Source of the DNA: Paenibacillus macerans
GTDB taxonomy: Bacteria > Bacillota > Bacilli > Paenibacillales > Paenibacillaceae
Direction: 5' to 3'
Assembly (NCBI RefSeq): GCF_023715465.1
Contig: NZ_JAMBOE010000015.1
Coordinates: 1-64,000 of the forward strand
DNA: 64,000 bases
In this document: piece by piece, positions 1-8,445 of the stretch
Layout of the letters: every line of letters starts with the position of its first letter
Position numbering within the stretch: the first letter of the stretch is position 1
Notes under the pieces: model-generated
Seen by the model: only the letters and a program-made list of their open reading frames with translations
Database searches by the model: none
Told to the model about the DNA's origin: nothing
Program-made: the position numbers and the translations under genes

Positions 1-127
1 AGTTGGAATACAATCGCATCCGGATCCATTCGTCTATCGGCTATTTGACCCCGCATCTATGCGAAAAGAGGTACTACAAGCAACAACAGGTCGCTTAATT
101 TGTGTCTACTTTCTTGACAGAAGTCCA
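1..127 (+). mobile_element. 3' end of an IS3-family insertion sequence
   Basis: Reading from base 3, an open frame entering from the window edge encodes a 31-residue C-terminus containing YNRIRIHSSIGYLTPH and stops at 96-98. This is typical of the end of the IS3-family OrfB (DDE) transposase. The following bases (about 101-127) look like a terminal inverted repeat, because their reverse complement begins TGGACTTCTGTCAAG. The rest of the element lies outside the window, so it is unknown whether it is intact. The exact outer boundary is inferred. Confidence 0.7.
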
Positions 128-133
128 CATCCG

Positions 134-225
134 GGCCGATTCGAGGGAAATAAGAGCATTTCTGTCCGTTACATTTTGCAAACCTTCGTTTTTCCGCAGA
201 TAGAGCCTCTGGAGTCCCTTAGCCT
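134..225. repeat. Dispersed intergenic repeat R1, copy 1
   Basis: About 92 bp that recur at 57103-57197, including an identical 32-bp core at 165-196. It lies just outside the IS3-family end. No plausible protein is encoded, although a short frame runs through it. The following stretch, 226-370, shows nothing recognisable. Confidence 0.8.
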
Positions 226-370
226 TCACTTGTATGAAATGCAATTAAACGAATGATTGGATTAATGGATATAAAGTTAGTTGTCCGAACTGCAATTAAT
301 GGTCAGAGTAGAGCCGAATAAAGCACACTTTTGCCCGCCACCCGATCAGGCGAATTAATAGGCGCGATTA

Positions 371-400
371 AAAAAATGCCCCAATCTAGGGGCATTTAAC
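371..400 (-). terminator. Rho-independent terminator of the Rrf2-family gene
   Basis: Arms AAATGCCCC and GGGGCATTT enclose a short loop and are followed on the minus strand by a run of T. It lies 22 bp past the stop codon of the Rrf2-family gene. Confidence 0.8.
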
Positions 401-422
401 GCATGCACTTTTCAGTTGGTTC

Positions 423-857
423 TTACACAGCCGGCATTTTCGCGGAAATATCCTCGACGATATCCTGCAGCGTAACGGCCTCCAGCGTCTTCTCCATCGC
501 TTTTTGCGCTATGGAGAAGATCGGCTCGATCGCCGCCTGTATATTGCGTCCGACCGGGCAATCCGTGTTAGGGTGGTCGTGCACCGCAAACAATCCGTCT
601 TCTTCCACGACATGCACCGCGCGGTAAATATCGAGCAGCGTAATGTCGCACAGCTTGCGCGCCAGCCTGGTCCCGGCCACACCGGGGCGAACCTCCACCA
701 GCCCGGCTTTATTCAACATGCTCATAATACGGCGAATGACAACCGGATTCGTATTCACGCTGCCGGAGATATACTCCGATGTACTAACCCCGTCCTTGTT
801 GATTTCAAGCAGGGATAAAATGTGTATGGCCACAGAGAATCTGGAGCTGATCGTCAA
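423..857 (-). CDS. Rrf2-family transcriptional regulator, YwnA-like
   Basis: A 144-residue winged-helix repressor of the Rrf2 family. The N-terminus (SSRFSVAIHILSLL) and the recognition region (NTNPVVIRRIMSMLNKAGLV) match the YwnA subgroup, and DCPVG follows in the C-terminal half. It has only two cysteines and lacks the three-Cys Fe-S loop of IscR, so sensing through a cluster is unlikely. The start is set at a TTG because GGGGG sits 8 nt upstream; a longer frame to 890 has no such site. It lies downstream of an isochorismatase-family gene on the same strand but has its own promoter. Autoregulation is inferred from a dyad over that promoter. Confidence 0.85.
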   Translation of the reverse strand: MTISSRFSVAIHILSLLEINKDGVSTSEYISGSVNTNPVVIRRIMSMLNKAGLVEVRPGVAGTRLARKLCDITLLDIYRAVHVVEEDGLFAVHDHPNTDCPVGRNIQAAIEPIFSIAQKAMEKTLEAVTLQDIVEDISAKMPAV

Positions 858-883
858 GCGTATATCCCCCTTTCCAAACGTCA

Positions 884-919
884 GTAACAATATTAGTTAC
901 AAACTGACCGGGGTGTCAA
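884..919 (-). promoter_or_regulatory. Promoter and candidate operator of the Rrf2-family gene
   Basis: On the minus strand a perfect TTGACA (-35, 914-919) precedes a TAATAT-like -10. A dyad with arms GTAAC and GTTAC (884-900, 7-bp spacer) overlaps the -10. The position fits autorepression by the Rrf2 protein. This is inference from layout only. Confidence 0.55.
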
Positions 920-928
920 TATTCTTGA

Positions 929-1417
929 TCATTGATTTTTAAACAACGCATGGATGACGGCATAGCTAATCAAACTGCGGTCCCGGTACACGCCGGACAC
1001 CGCCTCCGGATGTTCGCCGAGAATGCCTTTTTGCAGGATCGCCGCTCCAAATCCCCTCTCTCTGGCACCGTTAAACGTAAAGGTCACGCAATGTTCCGCG
1101 GCAAACCCGCAGACGACGACAAAGTCGGTTTCCTGTTCCCGCAGCAGCTGCTCCAAATCGGTTTTCCAAAAAGCGTTGTTCCATTCCTTCGAAATGCGGA
1201 AATCCGCATCGGCGAGCTTAATTTCCGGAGTCACCTCAAATCCGGGCGAATGTTCGCCCATTTCCGTATCCTGAACCACTACGACCGGTCTGCCGGCATC
1301 CCGGAACAAATCGGCCACAGCGTTAATATACTCGCTAGCTGCGGACAGTTCGTTTTGCAGGCGCGGATCGGTTAATAAGCCCTTTTGCATATCGATGATT
1401 AATAAAGCCGGTTTCAT
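929..1417 (-). CDS. Isochorismatase-family cysteine hydrolase
   Basis: 162 residues, the usual size for small cysteine hydrolases of the isochorismatase/nicotinamidase superfamily. The catalytic triad is visible: D9 in LLIIDMQKG, K77 in RISKEWNNAFW and C110 in GFAAEHCV, the last preceded by the usual cis-peptide region. The substrate cannot be told from sequence; nicotinamidase or an amide/isochorismate-like hydrolase are all possible. It is probably cytosolic. It lies 71 bp upstream of the Rrf2-family regulator on the same strand, so the regulator may also govern it, although the visible dyad sits after it. Confidence 0.85.
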   Translation of the reverse strand: MKPALLIIDMQKGLLTDPRLQNELSAASEYINAVADLFRDAGRPVVVVQDTEMGEHSPGFEVTPEIKLADADFRISKEWNNAFWKTDLEQLLREQETDFVVVCGFAAEHCVTFTFNGARERGFGAAILQKGILGEHPEAVSGVYRDRSLISYAVIHALFKNQ

Positions 1418-1547
1418 TGGCGTGCCTCCTCAACAAACTCTCATTTTGGGGTCAATCATTTCTTACATTATACACACTTCCGGGCCCAAGATTAAGACTT
1501 GCATAAACATCCTTCCTGCCGCCCATCGAAAACATCGGCAAAACCTC

Positions 1548-1579
1548 TTGACCCTCACATTAATGTCAGGGTTTATAAT
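1548..1579 (+). promoter_or_regulatory. MerR-type promoter with 20-bp spacer and palindromic operator
   Basis: TTGACC (1548-1553) and TATAAT (1574-1579) are separated by 20 bp, the over-long spacing typical of promoters twisted into activity by MerR-family activators. The spacer region 1551-1572 is a near-perfect palindrome (ACCCT, then ACATTAATGT, then AGGGT, with one mismatched pair). It lies 31 bp before the merR-like gene, so autoactivation is expected. Confidence 0.85.
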
Positions 1580-1609
1580 AAATCCGGAAGGCAGGTGAGG
1601 TTAGGTTTT

Positions 1610-2008
1610 ATGAAAATCGGGGAATTGTCGAAAGCGACCGGCGTCAGCATCCGTTCCCTCAGGTACTACGAGGAGCAAGGGCTGATCACCTCAGAGCGGC
1701 TAAACAACGGCTATCGTGATTATCACAGCTTAACCGCCGAGCAGGTAAAAACGATTCAGTTTTATTTGAGCCTCGGCCTGACCACGCAGCAAATCGCCGG
1801 TTTTCTGCAATGCGTGATGACGAGCCAAGAAGCGTTTTGCCGGGAGATTATGCCGGTGTACCGCAGCAAGCTGAAGGAGATTACCGAGCAAATTGAGCTG
1901 CTGCAAACGATCAAGTCCAATCTGGAAGAACGGATTCACTACATTTTAGAAGAAAATCCCGAAATGGAGATGATGGAATATGACGATCAGACGGATCGCC
2001 GATGCTAA
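1610..2008 (+). CDS. MerR-family transcriptional regulator
   Basis: 132 residues. The N-terminal helix-turn-helix with the family signature (KIGELSKATGVSIRSLRYYE) is followed by the wing, a long dimerisation helix (about 80-115) and a short tail. Cysteines at 68, 77 and 132 could be redox or metal sensors, but they do not form a recognised metal-site pattern. The ATG at 1610 follows GGTGAGGTTAGG and begins the conserved domain. The 3' end overlaps the thioredoxin gene by 29 bp, so the two are one transcript. The promoter has the 20-bp spacer of MerR-activated promoters. A thiol- or electrophile-stress role is inferred from the partner. Confidence 0.9.
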   Translation: MKIGELSKATGVSIRSLRYYEEQGLITSERLNNGYRDYHSLTAEQVKTIQFYLSLGLTTQQIAGFLQCVMTSQEAFCREIMPVYRSKLKEITEQIELLQTIKSNLEERIHYILEENPEMEMMEYDDQTDRRC

Positions 2009-2321
2009 CGAATTCAACCGGGAAAGCACGTCCGCGGAACTGGTGCTTGCCGATTTTGACGCCCCGTGGTGCCCGCCGTGCAAGGTGCTTTCACCGATTC
2101 TGGAAGAGCTGCATGAGGAACTTCAAGGAGCCGTCCCCCTGCTCCAAGTAAATTGCGACGACCATCCGGAACTGGCTTCGCAATACGGAATCATGTCGAT
2201 GCCTACGGTCATTTTGTTCCACCACGGAGAGCCGGTGGAGAAGCTGATCGGCCTGAGACCTAAAGAAGTGTACCGCCAACTGATCCTCAAATACCGCGAT
2301 TCAGTACGCCAGGCACAATAA
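1980..2321 (+). CDS. Thioredoxin-family protein with CPPC active site
   Basis: 113 residues, a single thioredoxin fold. The active site is WCPPCK (C31, C34) rather than the WCGPCK of housekeeping thioredoxin, and the cis-proline is P75 in SMPTVI. A CPPC dipeptide usually shifts redox potential or partner choice compared with CGPC. There is no signal peptide, so it is cytosolic. The start lies within the end of the merR-like gene, suggesting translational coupling. Its likely job is disulfide reduction during the stress sensed by that regulator; the partner is unknown. Confidence 0.88.
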   Translation: MTIRRIADANEFNRESTSAELVLADFDAPWCPPCKVLSPILEELHEELQGAVPLLQVNCDDHPELASQYGIMSMPTVILFHHGEPVEKLIGLRPKEVYRQLILKYRDSVRQAQ

Positions 2322-2340
2322 ACGGAAGTTAGCCCCAAAA

Positions 2341-2391
2341 AGATACCGCCTTGCTCCTTCGTTCATGAAGGGACCAAGGCGGTATCTCTTT
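2341..2391. terminator. Bidirectional terminator
   Basis: A 13-bp perfect stem (AGATACCGCCTTG with CAAGGCGGTATCT) with A/T tracts on both sides, placed between the convergent thioredoxin and AbrB-like genes. Confidence 0.85.
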
Positions 2392-2857
2392 ATCCGTAGG
2401 CGGTTAGATCGGGGATTTGTTTGGCTTGCTCGATGAACGGACCTTCCAGTAAGTTGTTAAACGCCAAATGCGTCGCCCGCAAACTGAGCAGCCGATCCCC
2501 CGGCTTCAGGCCGAATTGCTCCCACGTCCCTGGCGGCAGCGTAAAATAGCGGTTACAGTTCAAATGAACCCAGCAGAACGTACGTTCTTTAAACGTGATC
2601 GTCTCCCCTTCAGGAACGGCAAATTGCCGCAGTTGGGGAATGCTGGCGAAAACGGCCGCCAGCGGCGAATTTGCGATCATTTCCTTGCACACCACGCTGA
2701 AGCCCCGGACCGTATTGCGTCCCGTCATTAAAATGATGTTGGAATCCGGATGAATACCATACTCCTGCAGGGCTTGATCCGGCAGGTAAAACGATCCGTC
2801 GACAAGTACTTTGCTCCACGCGTAAAAATACTTCCCGGACTTGGCAGTTACTGCCAT
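2390..2857 (-). CDS. Hypothetical protein with two AbrB-like segments
   Basis: 155 residues from an ATG preceded by GGGGGATGAG; a longer frame to 2923 lacks a good ribosome site. I do not recognise a named family. Two segments have the look of swapped-hairpin AbrB/SpoVT domains: about 12-50 (KVLVDGSFYLPDQALQEYGI, then a GxxPDS-like turn and a hydrophobic strand) and about 100-130 (RYFTLPPGTWEQFGLKPGDR). The pattern strand, short helix, then a PGD/PDS turn is shared by both halves. DNA binding or a structural role is possible. No membrane segment or signal peptide. Confidence 0.6.
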   Translation of the reverse strand: MAVTAKSGKYFYAWSKVLVDGSFYLPDQALQEYGIHPDSNIILMTGRNTVRGFSVVCKEMIANSPLAAVFASIPQLRQFAVPEGETITFKERTFCWVHLNCNRYFTLPPGTWEQFGLKPGDRLLSLRATHLAFNNLLEGPFIEQAKQIPDLTAYG

Positions 2858-2941
2858 ACTCTCATCCCCCGAGCTAAATAATGATCGTTTCGTTACGTTA
2901 AAATCATCTCGCATGCAAGGCATCTGGAGATATGATATTCG

Positions 2942-4030
2942 TCACGCTTCCGGCAGCTTGTCTACCTTTTGAGCAATGTACAGCAGGTAAGCTCTAATCA
3001 CAACAATTTTAAGCATCATATACAGCGGGATGGCCAAAATCATGCCCAGGATGCCCATGAAGTCGCCAGCGATCAATAGCAGTACGATCGTGGTCAACGG
3101 ATGAATGTTGATCGTCTTCCCGTAAATATACGGGGAAATCAAGTTGCCTTCGACCTGCTGGGCGACGACAACGATGATAATGACCCACAGCACCATCGAG
3201 GGCGAAACGGTAAATGCGACGATGACGCATGGGATCGCCCCGAGCAGTGCGCCAAAGTAAGGAATAAAGTTAAACAAAGCCATGACGATGGCGAGCAGCA
3301 GCGGATACGGCAAACCGACCAGCCAAAATCCGACGAAGCCCATAACGGCCAGCATCATGGCGCTGATCATCCGGCCGGCGATGAACCCCTTCAGCATGTT
3401 GTCGATCTCATGGACGACCTGTTCGCCATCGGTCCGGTAACGGACCGGAAGCATCCGCACCAAAGAAGGCGTCACCCGCACGTCTTCTTTCAGCATGTAA
3501 TACAGAAAAATCGGTACGGTCCCCACAATGATCACAAAATTGTTCAAAAAGCTAAACACATGCGATACGTATCCGCTGACCGCATTCAAGGTCGAATTGA
3601 TGTATTCGGTAACCTTGTTCATGATTTCCGGGCTGCTTTCGCTTGTGACGAACGAAAAATAGCGGCTGCTGCGGATTTCGTTCATTTGCTCCTGCAAGCT
3701 GGTCATGAGTTTCGGGACGTTGTTCATGAACTCGAACAGCTGCTTTTGCAGCGGCGGCCAAACGACCATAAAAAAGATCGTGACAACACCGGCAAAAAGC
3801 AGGTAGATCAGCAGGATCGACAGGATCCGGTTCCATTTTTTCCGCTCCAGAAATTGCACGACCGGGCGCAACAAATAATAAAGGAACCCGGAAATCGTCA
3901 AGGGCACGATCAAAATTTGCACCAAAGTGACGAGCGGATTAAAAATAAAGCTGACCTTGGACAGCAAATAAATGATTGTCAGCAGCATGATAATCCCCAG
4001 CGAAATCCGATAATAAGGATGCTTCATCAT
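2942..4030 (-). CDS. AI-2E family transporter
   Basis: 362 residues with about seven to eight hydrophobic segments arranged as in the PerM/TqsA/YueF family: an N-terminal pair, a long soluble loop (about 90-150), then a C-terminal membrane block containing FNFIPYFGALLGAIP and HPLTTIVLLLIAG. Family members export small molecules or ions; AI-2 export is shown for only a few, and some are Na+/H+ antiporters, so the substrate here is open. The start ATGATG is preceded by GAGGAGGG. It follows the small 4079-4354 gene by 48 bp and may share its transcript. Confidence 0.88.
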   Translation of the reverse strand: MMKHPYYRISLGIIMLLTIIYLLSKVSFIFNPLVTLVQILIVPLTISGFLYYLLRPVVQFLERKKWNRILSILLIYLLFAGVVTIFFMVVWPPLQKQLFEFMNNVPKLMTSLQEQMNEIRSSRYFSFVTSESSPEIMNKVTEYINSTLNAVSGYVSHVFSFLNNFVIIVGTVPIFLYYMLKEDVRVTPSLVRMLPVRYRTDGEQVVHEIDNMLKGFIAGRMISAMMLAVMGFVGFWLVGLPYPLLLAIVMALFNFIPYFGALLGAIPCVIVAFTVSPSMVLWVIIIVVVAQQVEGNLISPYIYGKTINIHPLTTIVLLLIAGDFMGILGMILAIPLYMMLKIVVIRAYLLYIAQKVDKLPEA

Positions 4031-4078
4031 AAAAGTTGTCCCTCCTCTCTTTTAGGAAGATATGCGTATCCGTTAGCC

Positions 4079-4354
4079 TCATTCCTCCGGCAAAGTATCC
4101 CAAGCGGCATCCAGCAGTGCATCGAACCATGCGTCGTCCGCTTCGATTCTGGCATCCACGGCCATAAACTCTGCTTCAATGCCGGGTTCTCCCGCATAAT
4201 GCAGGCTGTAGTCCCAATCTCCACCGTTTTTGCTGTAAAAGGTAATTTCATATCCTGCTTTATGGGAGCTTACTTGAAAGACGGTTTTGCCGGTGTAGGA
4301 TCCGTCCTCCTGTTTCTTCATTTGGGCTTCCACAATTGTCAATTCTTCCATCAT
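4079..4354 (-). CDS. Small hypothetical acidic protein
   Basis: 91 residues from an ATG preceded by AAAGGAG; the alternative is the next ATG, one codon later. Family not recognised. The sequence alternates charged and aromatic residues, with YEITFYSKNGGDWDYSLHY in the middle and an acidic C-terminus rich in Asp, Ala and Trp. No signal peptide or membrane helix, so it is probably cytosolic. It lies directly upstream of the AI-2E-family transporter on the same strand and diverges from ktrB, with a 132-bp promoter region between them. Confidence 0.6.
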   Translation of the reverse strand: MMEELTIVEAQMKKQEDGSYTGKTVFQVSSHKAGYEITFYSKNGGDWDYSLHYAGEPGIEAEFMAVDARIEADDAWFDALLDAAWDTLPEE

Positions 4355-4486
4355 GTCTACTCCTTTACCCGGATTCACATTTTTTGTCTTGTTTATTGCC
4401 TGTACAACCTTACTGCAATATCGTACCATGTTTTATGTTAAGATCAATATCGGTATTCGGTACAACAAGAGTAAAGGTGGATTCCA

Positions 4487-5836
4487 TTGTCTAAACGCAA
4501 AAAAAACATGCTGACTCCCGCAAAAGTGTTGACCTTCGGGTTTGCGTTAACGATCATTATCGGCGCTTTCCTGCTTTCGCTTGGGCCGGCTTCAGCCGGC
4601 GGCCAAAAACTGGCGCTGACGGACGCCTTCTTTATGGCAACCTCGGCCACCTGTGTAACCGGACTGGCCGTTGTGGATACGGGAACGCAGTTTTCGTTAT
4701 TCGGGCAAATTGTGATCTTGGTGCTTGTCCAAATCGGCGGCCTCGGTTTTACGACTATCGGCACGCTGATCTCGCTCGCCTTTAATCGCCGCATTTCCCT
4801 ACGCGACCGGCTGGTTCTGCAAGAAACGCTGAACTATAATGCGATCGGCGGACTGCTGCAGTTAATCATTAAAATTTGCATTTATACCTTCAGCATCGAG
4901 TTCGTCGGAGCCTTGCTCCTGGCCGTGAGATTTTCCCAGGACATGCCTTTGGCCCAAGCGCTCTTCTTTGGAGTGTTTCACAGTGTGTCGATCTTTAACA
5001 ACGCCGGGTTTGATTTGTTCGGCAAAATCCACGGCCCGTTCAGCGGGTTGGCGGAATACGTGAGCGATCCGTTTATCAATATCGTCGTCATGACGCTCAT
5101 TTTTCTTGGCGGAATCGGCTTCATCGTCATTTCCGATTTGGTGAACTATCGCCGTACGCGCCGGCTGTCCCTGCATTCCAAAATCGTGCTGACCATGACT
5201 CTGATCCTGATGGTGGTCGGAGCGATGATTATGCTCGCCATCGAATCCTCCAATCCGCACACTTTGCAGCCGATGGGCTGGATGGATCGGATTATGGCCG
5301 CCTTTTTCCATTCCGTCAGCGCGCGATCCGGCGGGCTCAGCACCGTCAGCGTGTCGGATATGGAGCAGTCCAGTCAGTTTCTGCTCATTCTGCTGATGTT
5401 TATCGGCGCGGCGCCGGGCTCTACGGCCGGCGGGATCAAGGTGACGGTATTCGCCATATTGCTGGGTGCCATTTATGCGATGATACGCGGCAAAGAAGAT
5501 ATCGTCTTTTTTCGCGAACGTCTGTCCAAAGAGTCGATCATCAAGGCGATCACCCAAACCTGGCTGGCCATGTTTCTCGTCATATTTGTGGCCATGGCGC
5601 TCTCCGCGTTGGAAGATCATGCTTTTTTGCCGCTGCTGTTCGAGGCGACATCCGCTTTTGCGACCGCCGGCTTAAGCTTGGACTTAACCCCTGAGCTCAC
5701 GAACATCAGCAAATGGATTCTTTGCGTCGTCATGTTCCTGGGGCGGATCGGGCCGCTTACGCTCGCTTATGCGTTCACCTCGAAATCGAAAAAAGAGCTG
5801 CTGCGTTACCCCGAAGGGAAAATAATTATCGGCTAA
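4487..5836 (+). CDS. ktrB: KtrB/TrkH-type potassium uptake membrane subunit
   Basis: 449 residues, the length of KtrB. Four pore-loop repeats with their selectivity-filter glycines are visible: TSATCVTGLAV (52-62), NNAGFDLFG (171-179), SARSGGLST (278-286) and FATAGLSL (391-398). GAAPGSTAGGIK (308-319) is the broken-helix region of the third repeat. It forms the K+ (or Na+/K+) conducting channel and normally needs a KtrA/C-type RCK partner, which is not in this window. The start is a TTG six bases after AAAGGTGG. No riboswitch is visible in the short upstream region. Confidence 0.92.
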   Translation: MSKRKKNMLTPAKVLTFGFALTIIIGAFLLSLGPASAGGQKLALTDAFFMATSATCVTGLAVVDTGTQFSLFGQIVILVLVQIGGLGFTTIGTLISLAFNRRISLRDRLVLQETLNYNAIGGLLQLIIKICIYTFSIEFVGALLLAVRFSQDMPLAQALFFGVFHSVSIFNNAGFDLFGKIHGPFSGLAEYVSDPFINIVVMTLIFLGGIGFIVISDLVNYRRTRRLSLHSKIVLTMTLILMVVGAMIMLAIESSNPHTLQPMGWMDRIMAAFFHSVSARSGGLSTVSVSDMEQSSQFLLILLMFIGAAPGSTAGGIKVTVFAILLGAIYAMIRGKEDIVFFRERLSKESIIKAITQTWLAMFLVIFVAMALSALEDHAFLPLLFEATSAFATAGLSLDLTPELTNISKWILCVVMFLGRIGPLTLAYAFTSKSKKELLRYPEGKIIIG

Positions 5837-5925
5837 GCTGCCTAGACCTTCGGTTGATTACTAAAATCATGAAGAATGATGTATGATAAAACAATAACCA
5901 AATTGTAAAAACGGAGGAGAACACC

Positions 5926-7158
5926 ATGTCCGATTTTCAAACCAAATTAGAAAAATACGCTGAGTTGGCCGTAAACATCGGCGTAAATATTCAACAAGGC
6001 CAAACTTTGATCATCAACTGTGCGATTGATTCCGCCGAGCTGGTGCGGCTGATCGTGAAGAAAGCCTATGAAGCCGGGGCCCGGTTCGTCAAGGTCAACT
6101 GGAGCGACGACACCGTCACCCGCCTCAGATACGATATGGCAGCAGAGGAATCTTTTCTGGACGAACCGAAATGGTATGCGGGCGAGATGCTGGAGTATGT
6201 GGAAAACGGCGCTGCCGTCCTGCATGTCATGTCCTCGGACCCCGATTTGCTCAGCGGCGTGTCCACGGAGCGGTTAACCAATCACCAGAAAACTTACGGC
6301 AAAGTGATGAGCAAATACCGGGAGATGCAGATGTCCGATAAATTCAGCTGGTCGATCGTTGCGGTCCCTTCCAAGGCCTGGGCGGCCAAAGTGTTCCCCG
6401 ATCTTCCCGCGGATCAGCAGATCGATGCGCTCTGGGAAGCTATTTTCCGCACCGTCCGCCTGGACCGTCCCGATCCGATCGCGGCCTGGAAAGAGCATAT
6501 CGCCAATCTGCTGCAGAAATCCGATTATTTGAACGCCAAAAAATATAAGAAGCTCCATTACATAGCCCCCGGGACCGATCTCACCATCGAGCTTCCGGAA
6601 GGCCATCTCTGGGTCGCCGCCGAAAGCATCAATGCTAAGGGGCATACATTTTTGGCCAACCTGCCCACCGAGGAAGTGTTCACCGCTCCGCTCAAAACCG
6701 GAGTCAATGGAACGGTGTCCAGCACCAAGCCGTTAAGCTATCGCGGCACGATCGTGGACCGCTTCTCGCTGACGTTCGAAAACGGCCGGATCGTCGATTA
6801 CAAGGCGGAAGTCGGCCAGGACGTATTGAAGCAGCTGGTCGAACTGGACGAAGGCTCCCATTATCTGGGCGAGGTGGCTTTGGTGCCGCACAGCTCCCCT
6901 ATTTCTCAGTCCGGCATTCTGTTTTACAACACGCTGTTCGACGAAAATGCCTCCAATCATTTGGCGATCGGCAACGCTTATGCCTTCAACCTGGAGGGCG
7001 GAAAATCGATGTCCAAGGAAGAATTGGACCAGCGCGGCCTGAATTCCAGCTTGGCGCACGAAGACTTTATGGTCGGATCGGCCGAGATGGACATTTTCGG
7101 GGTTACGGAGGACGGCAAAGAAGAACCGATTTTCGCTAAAGGCAATTGGGCCATTTAA
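5926..7158 (+). CDS. M29-family metallo-aminopeptidase
   Basis: 410 residues, the standard size of the AmpS/AmpT/aminopeptidase II family. The conserved active-site set is in place: E250 in NLPTEEVFTAP, E316 in GEVALVPHSSP, H345 and Y352 in NHLAIGNAYAF, and H378 and D380 in LAHEDFMVGS. It removes N-terminal residues from peptides in the cytosol, using two divalent metal ions. The start ATG is preceded by a strong GGAGGAG. It is monocistronic, bounded by a terminator downstream. Confidence 0.93.
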   Translation: MSDFQTKLEKYAELAVNIGVNIQQGQTLIINCAIDSAELVRLIVKKAYEAGARFVKVNWSDDTVTRLRYDMAAEESFLDEPKWYAGEMLEYVENGAAVLHVMSSDPDLLSGVSTERLTNHQKTYGKVMSKYREMQMSDKFSWSIVAVPSKAWAAKVFPDLPADQQIDALWEAIFRTVRLDRPDPIAAWKEHIANLLQKSDYLNAKKYKKLHYIAPGTDLTIELPEGHLWVAAESINAKGHTFLANLPTEEVFTAPLKTGVNGTVSSTKPLSYRGTIVDRFSLTFENGRIVDYKAEVGQDVLKQLVELDEGSHYLGEVALVPHSSPISQSGILFYNTLFDENASNHLAIGNAYAFNLEGGKSMSKEELDQRGLNSSLAHEDFMVGSAEMDIFGVTEDGKEEPIFAKGNWAI

Positions 7159-7171
7159 CTACCGGGTACGC

Positions 7172-7223
7172 AAAAAAGCAGCCGCCATTGGAATATCCAT
7201 TCCAGCCAGCGGCTGCTTTTTTT
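7172..7223. terminator. Bidirectional terminator
   Basis: Arms AAAAAAGCAGCCGC and GCGGCTGCTTTTTT form a long stem between the convergent aminopeptidase and MFS genes. Confidence 0.88.
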
Positions 7224-7233
7224 GTGCAAAATC

Positions 7234-8445
7234 CTACCCATTGCTTTCGGCCGAAGCGGCGGCAGCCAGCGCGCTGCCCCGGCTCCGTTGAATAAGCACA
7301 GCGATAATGCTCAGGAGCGCGAGCAGCATAAGAAAGCCGGCCAGCAGCCAGGACGAGGCATGAGCACCTCCCAGATCCATCGTTTTCCCCATGATCAACG
7401 GCAATACGGCTCCTCCCACTCCTCCGGAAGCGATCAACAGGCTTGGCGTCGATTCCTCGGCTCCGACCAGCAGCTTGTTGGCAAATACAAGCGCAATGGA
7501 AAACAGCCCCGACATAAACAGACCAAACAGCAAAATGAGGATATATGTAACAGCCTTCCCCCCGGTCAAGGAAAACAGCGCAATCAGCACAAAGCTGACG
7601 ATGCAGCTCCAGAGCACATAACGGCTGTAGGAGATTTTTTCCGCAATGATGCCGGCTACCAGACGGCCGCAGGTCATCGCGATCCAAAACAGCGTAACGC
7701 TGAACGCCGCGGTTGGTTTATCAAGCCCCAGCTTCTCGATCAGCAGCGACGGCAGGAAGTTAACGAAGCTCATTTCGGTGCCGACGTAAAAAAAGAAAAA
7801 CACGATAAATACGGCGAGCAGCAGTCCTCTGATGCCTTGGTATTGCTTCAGCCATCCTCCCTGCTTATCCTGCTGCTTCCCTTTCGCATGCAGCACGCCG
7901 CGAAATTCGCCGAAGTTTCCCCTGCCCCAGGCAAACAGCATAACAAACGCCAGGCCCGCCACGATCAGGAACGAAAAGCGCCATACCTCAGCGCGGATAA
8001 AAAATCCCGCGGCCACCGGCATCAGCAGCGCGCCCAGTCCGAAAAACACCTCCAGCCGGCTCATAGCAACCGCGGTGCCTTCCGTCACCGTAACGAGAAT
8101 GATCGTGCCGATCACCGCCTCGATCATCCCGAATCCAAACCCCGCCACGGCCCCGATGGCGTACATCCATTCCCAAGGCGGCAGCAGCGAATAACAAACT
8201 TCAGCGAAACACAGCATCCCCGTCGCAATCAAAAGTCCATAAATTTTGCCGAATTTGGCGAGCAGCAGCGGCGAAACAAGTACGCCAACCAAAAATCCGG
8301 CGAATTGGGCAAAAATAAGGCTGCCTCCCGCACTGTAATCTTTGCCGTATTGTTCCAGCAGGTTCGGCATCAAAGAGCCGACGACGACATGCGCCAGGCC
8401 GATCAGCAGGTAAGACCAGCATCCCAGCCATATTAATCGTTTCAT
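7234..8445 (-). CDS. MFS sugar:proton symporter, FucP/GlcP-like
   Basis: 403 residues, 12 predicted membrane segments, in the FGHS branch of the major facilitator superfamily. It resembles Bacillus subtilis GlcP in length and in segments such as FAQFAGFLVGVLVSPL, MSRLEVFFGLGALLMP and TEMSFVNFLPSLL. GlcP takes up glucose and mannose with protons; the substrate here is inferred. The ATG is preceded by GGAGGGAGAG. A cre-like sequence lies about 80 bp upstream, consistent with catabolite control of a sugar carrier. Confidence 0.8.
   Translation of the reverse strand: MKRLIWLGCWSYLLIGLAHVVVGSLMPNLLEQYGKDYSAGGSLIFAQFAGFLVGVLVSPLLLAKFGKIYGLLIATGMLCFAEVCYSLLPPWEWMYAIGAVAGFGFGMIEAVIGTIILVTVTEGTAVAMSRLEVFFGLGALLMPVAAGFFIRAEVWRFSFLIVAGLAFVMLFAWGRGNFGEFRGVLHAKGKQQDKQGGWLKQYQGIRGLLLAVFIVFFFFYVGTEMSFVNFLPSLLIEKLGLDKPTAAFSVTLFWIAMTCGRLVAGIIAEKISYSRYVLWSCIVSFVLIALFSLTGGKAVTYILILLFGLFMSGLFSIALVFANKLLVGAEESTPSLLIASGGVGGAVLPLIMGKTMDLGGAHASSWLLAGFLMLLALLSIIAVLIQRSRGSALAAAASAESNG

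Noticed and set aside
59..256. 65-residue frame at the window start
   Set aside because: It runs through the IS end and repeat R1, and the same repeat at 57 kb does not keep the frame.
3101..4441. 446-residue open frame antisense to the AI-2E-family transporter
   Set aside because: Asp/His/Gln-rich shadow composition; crosses the two real genes and their gap.
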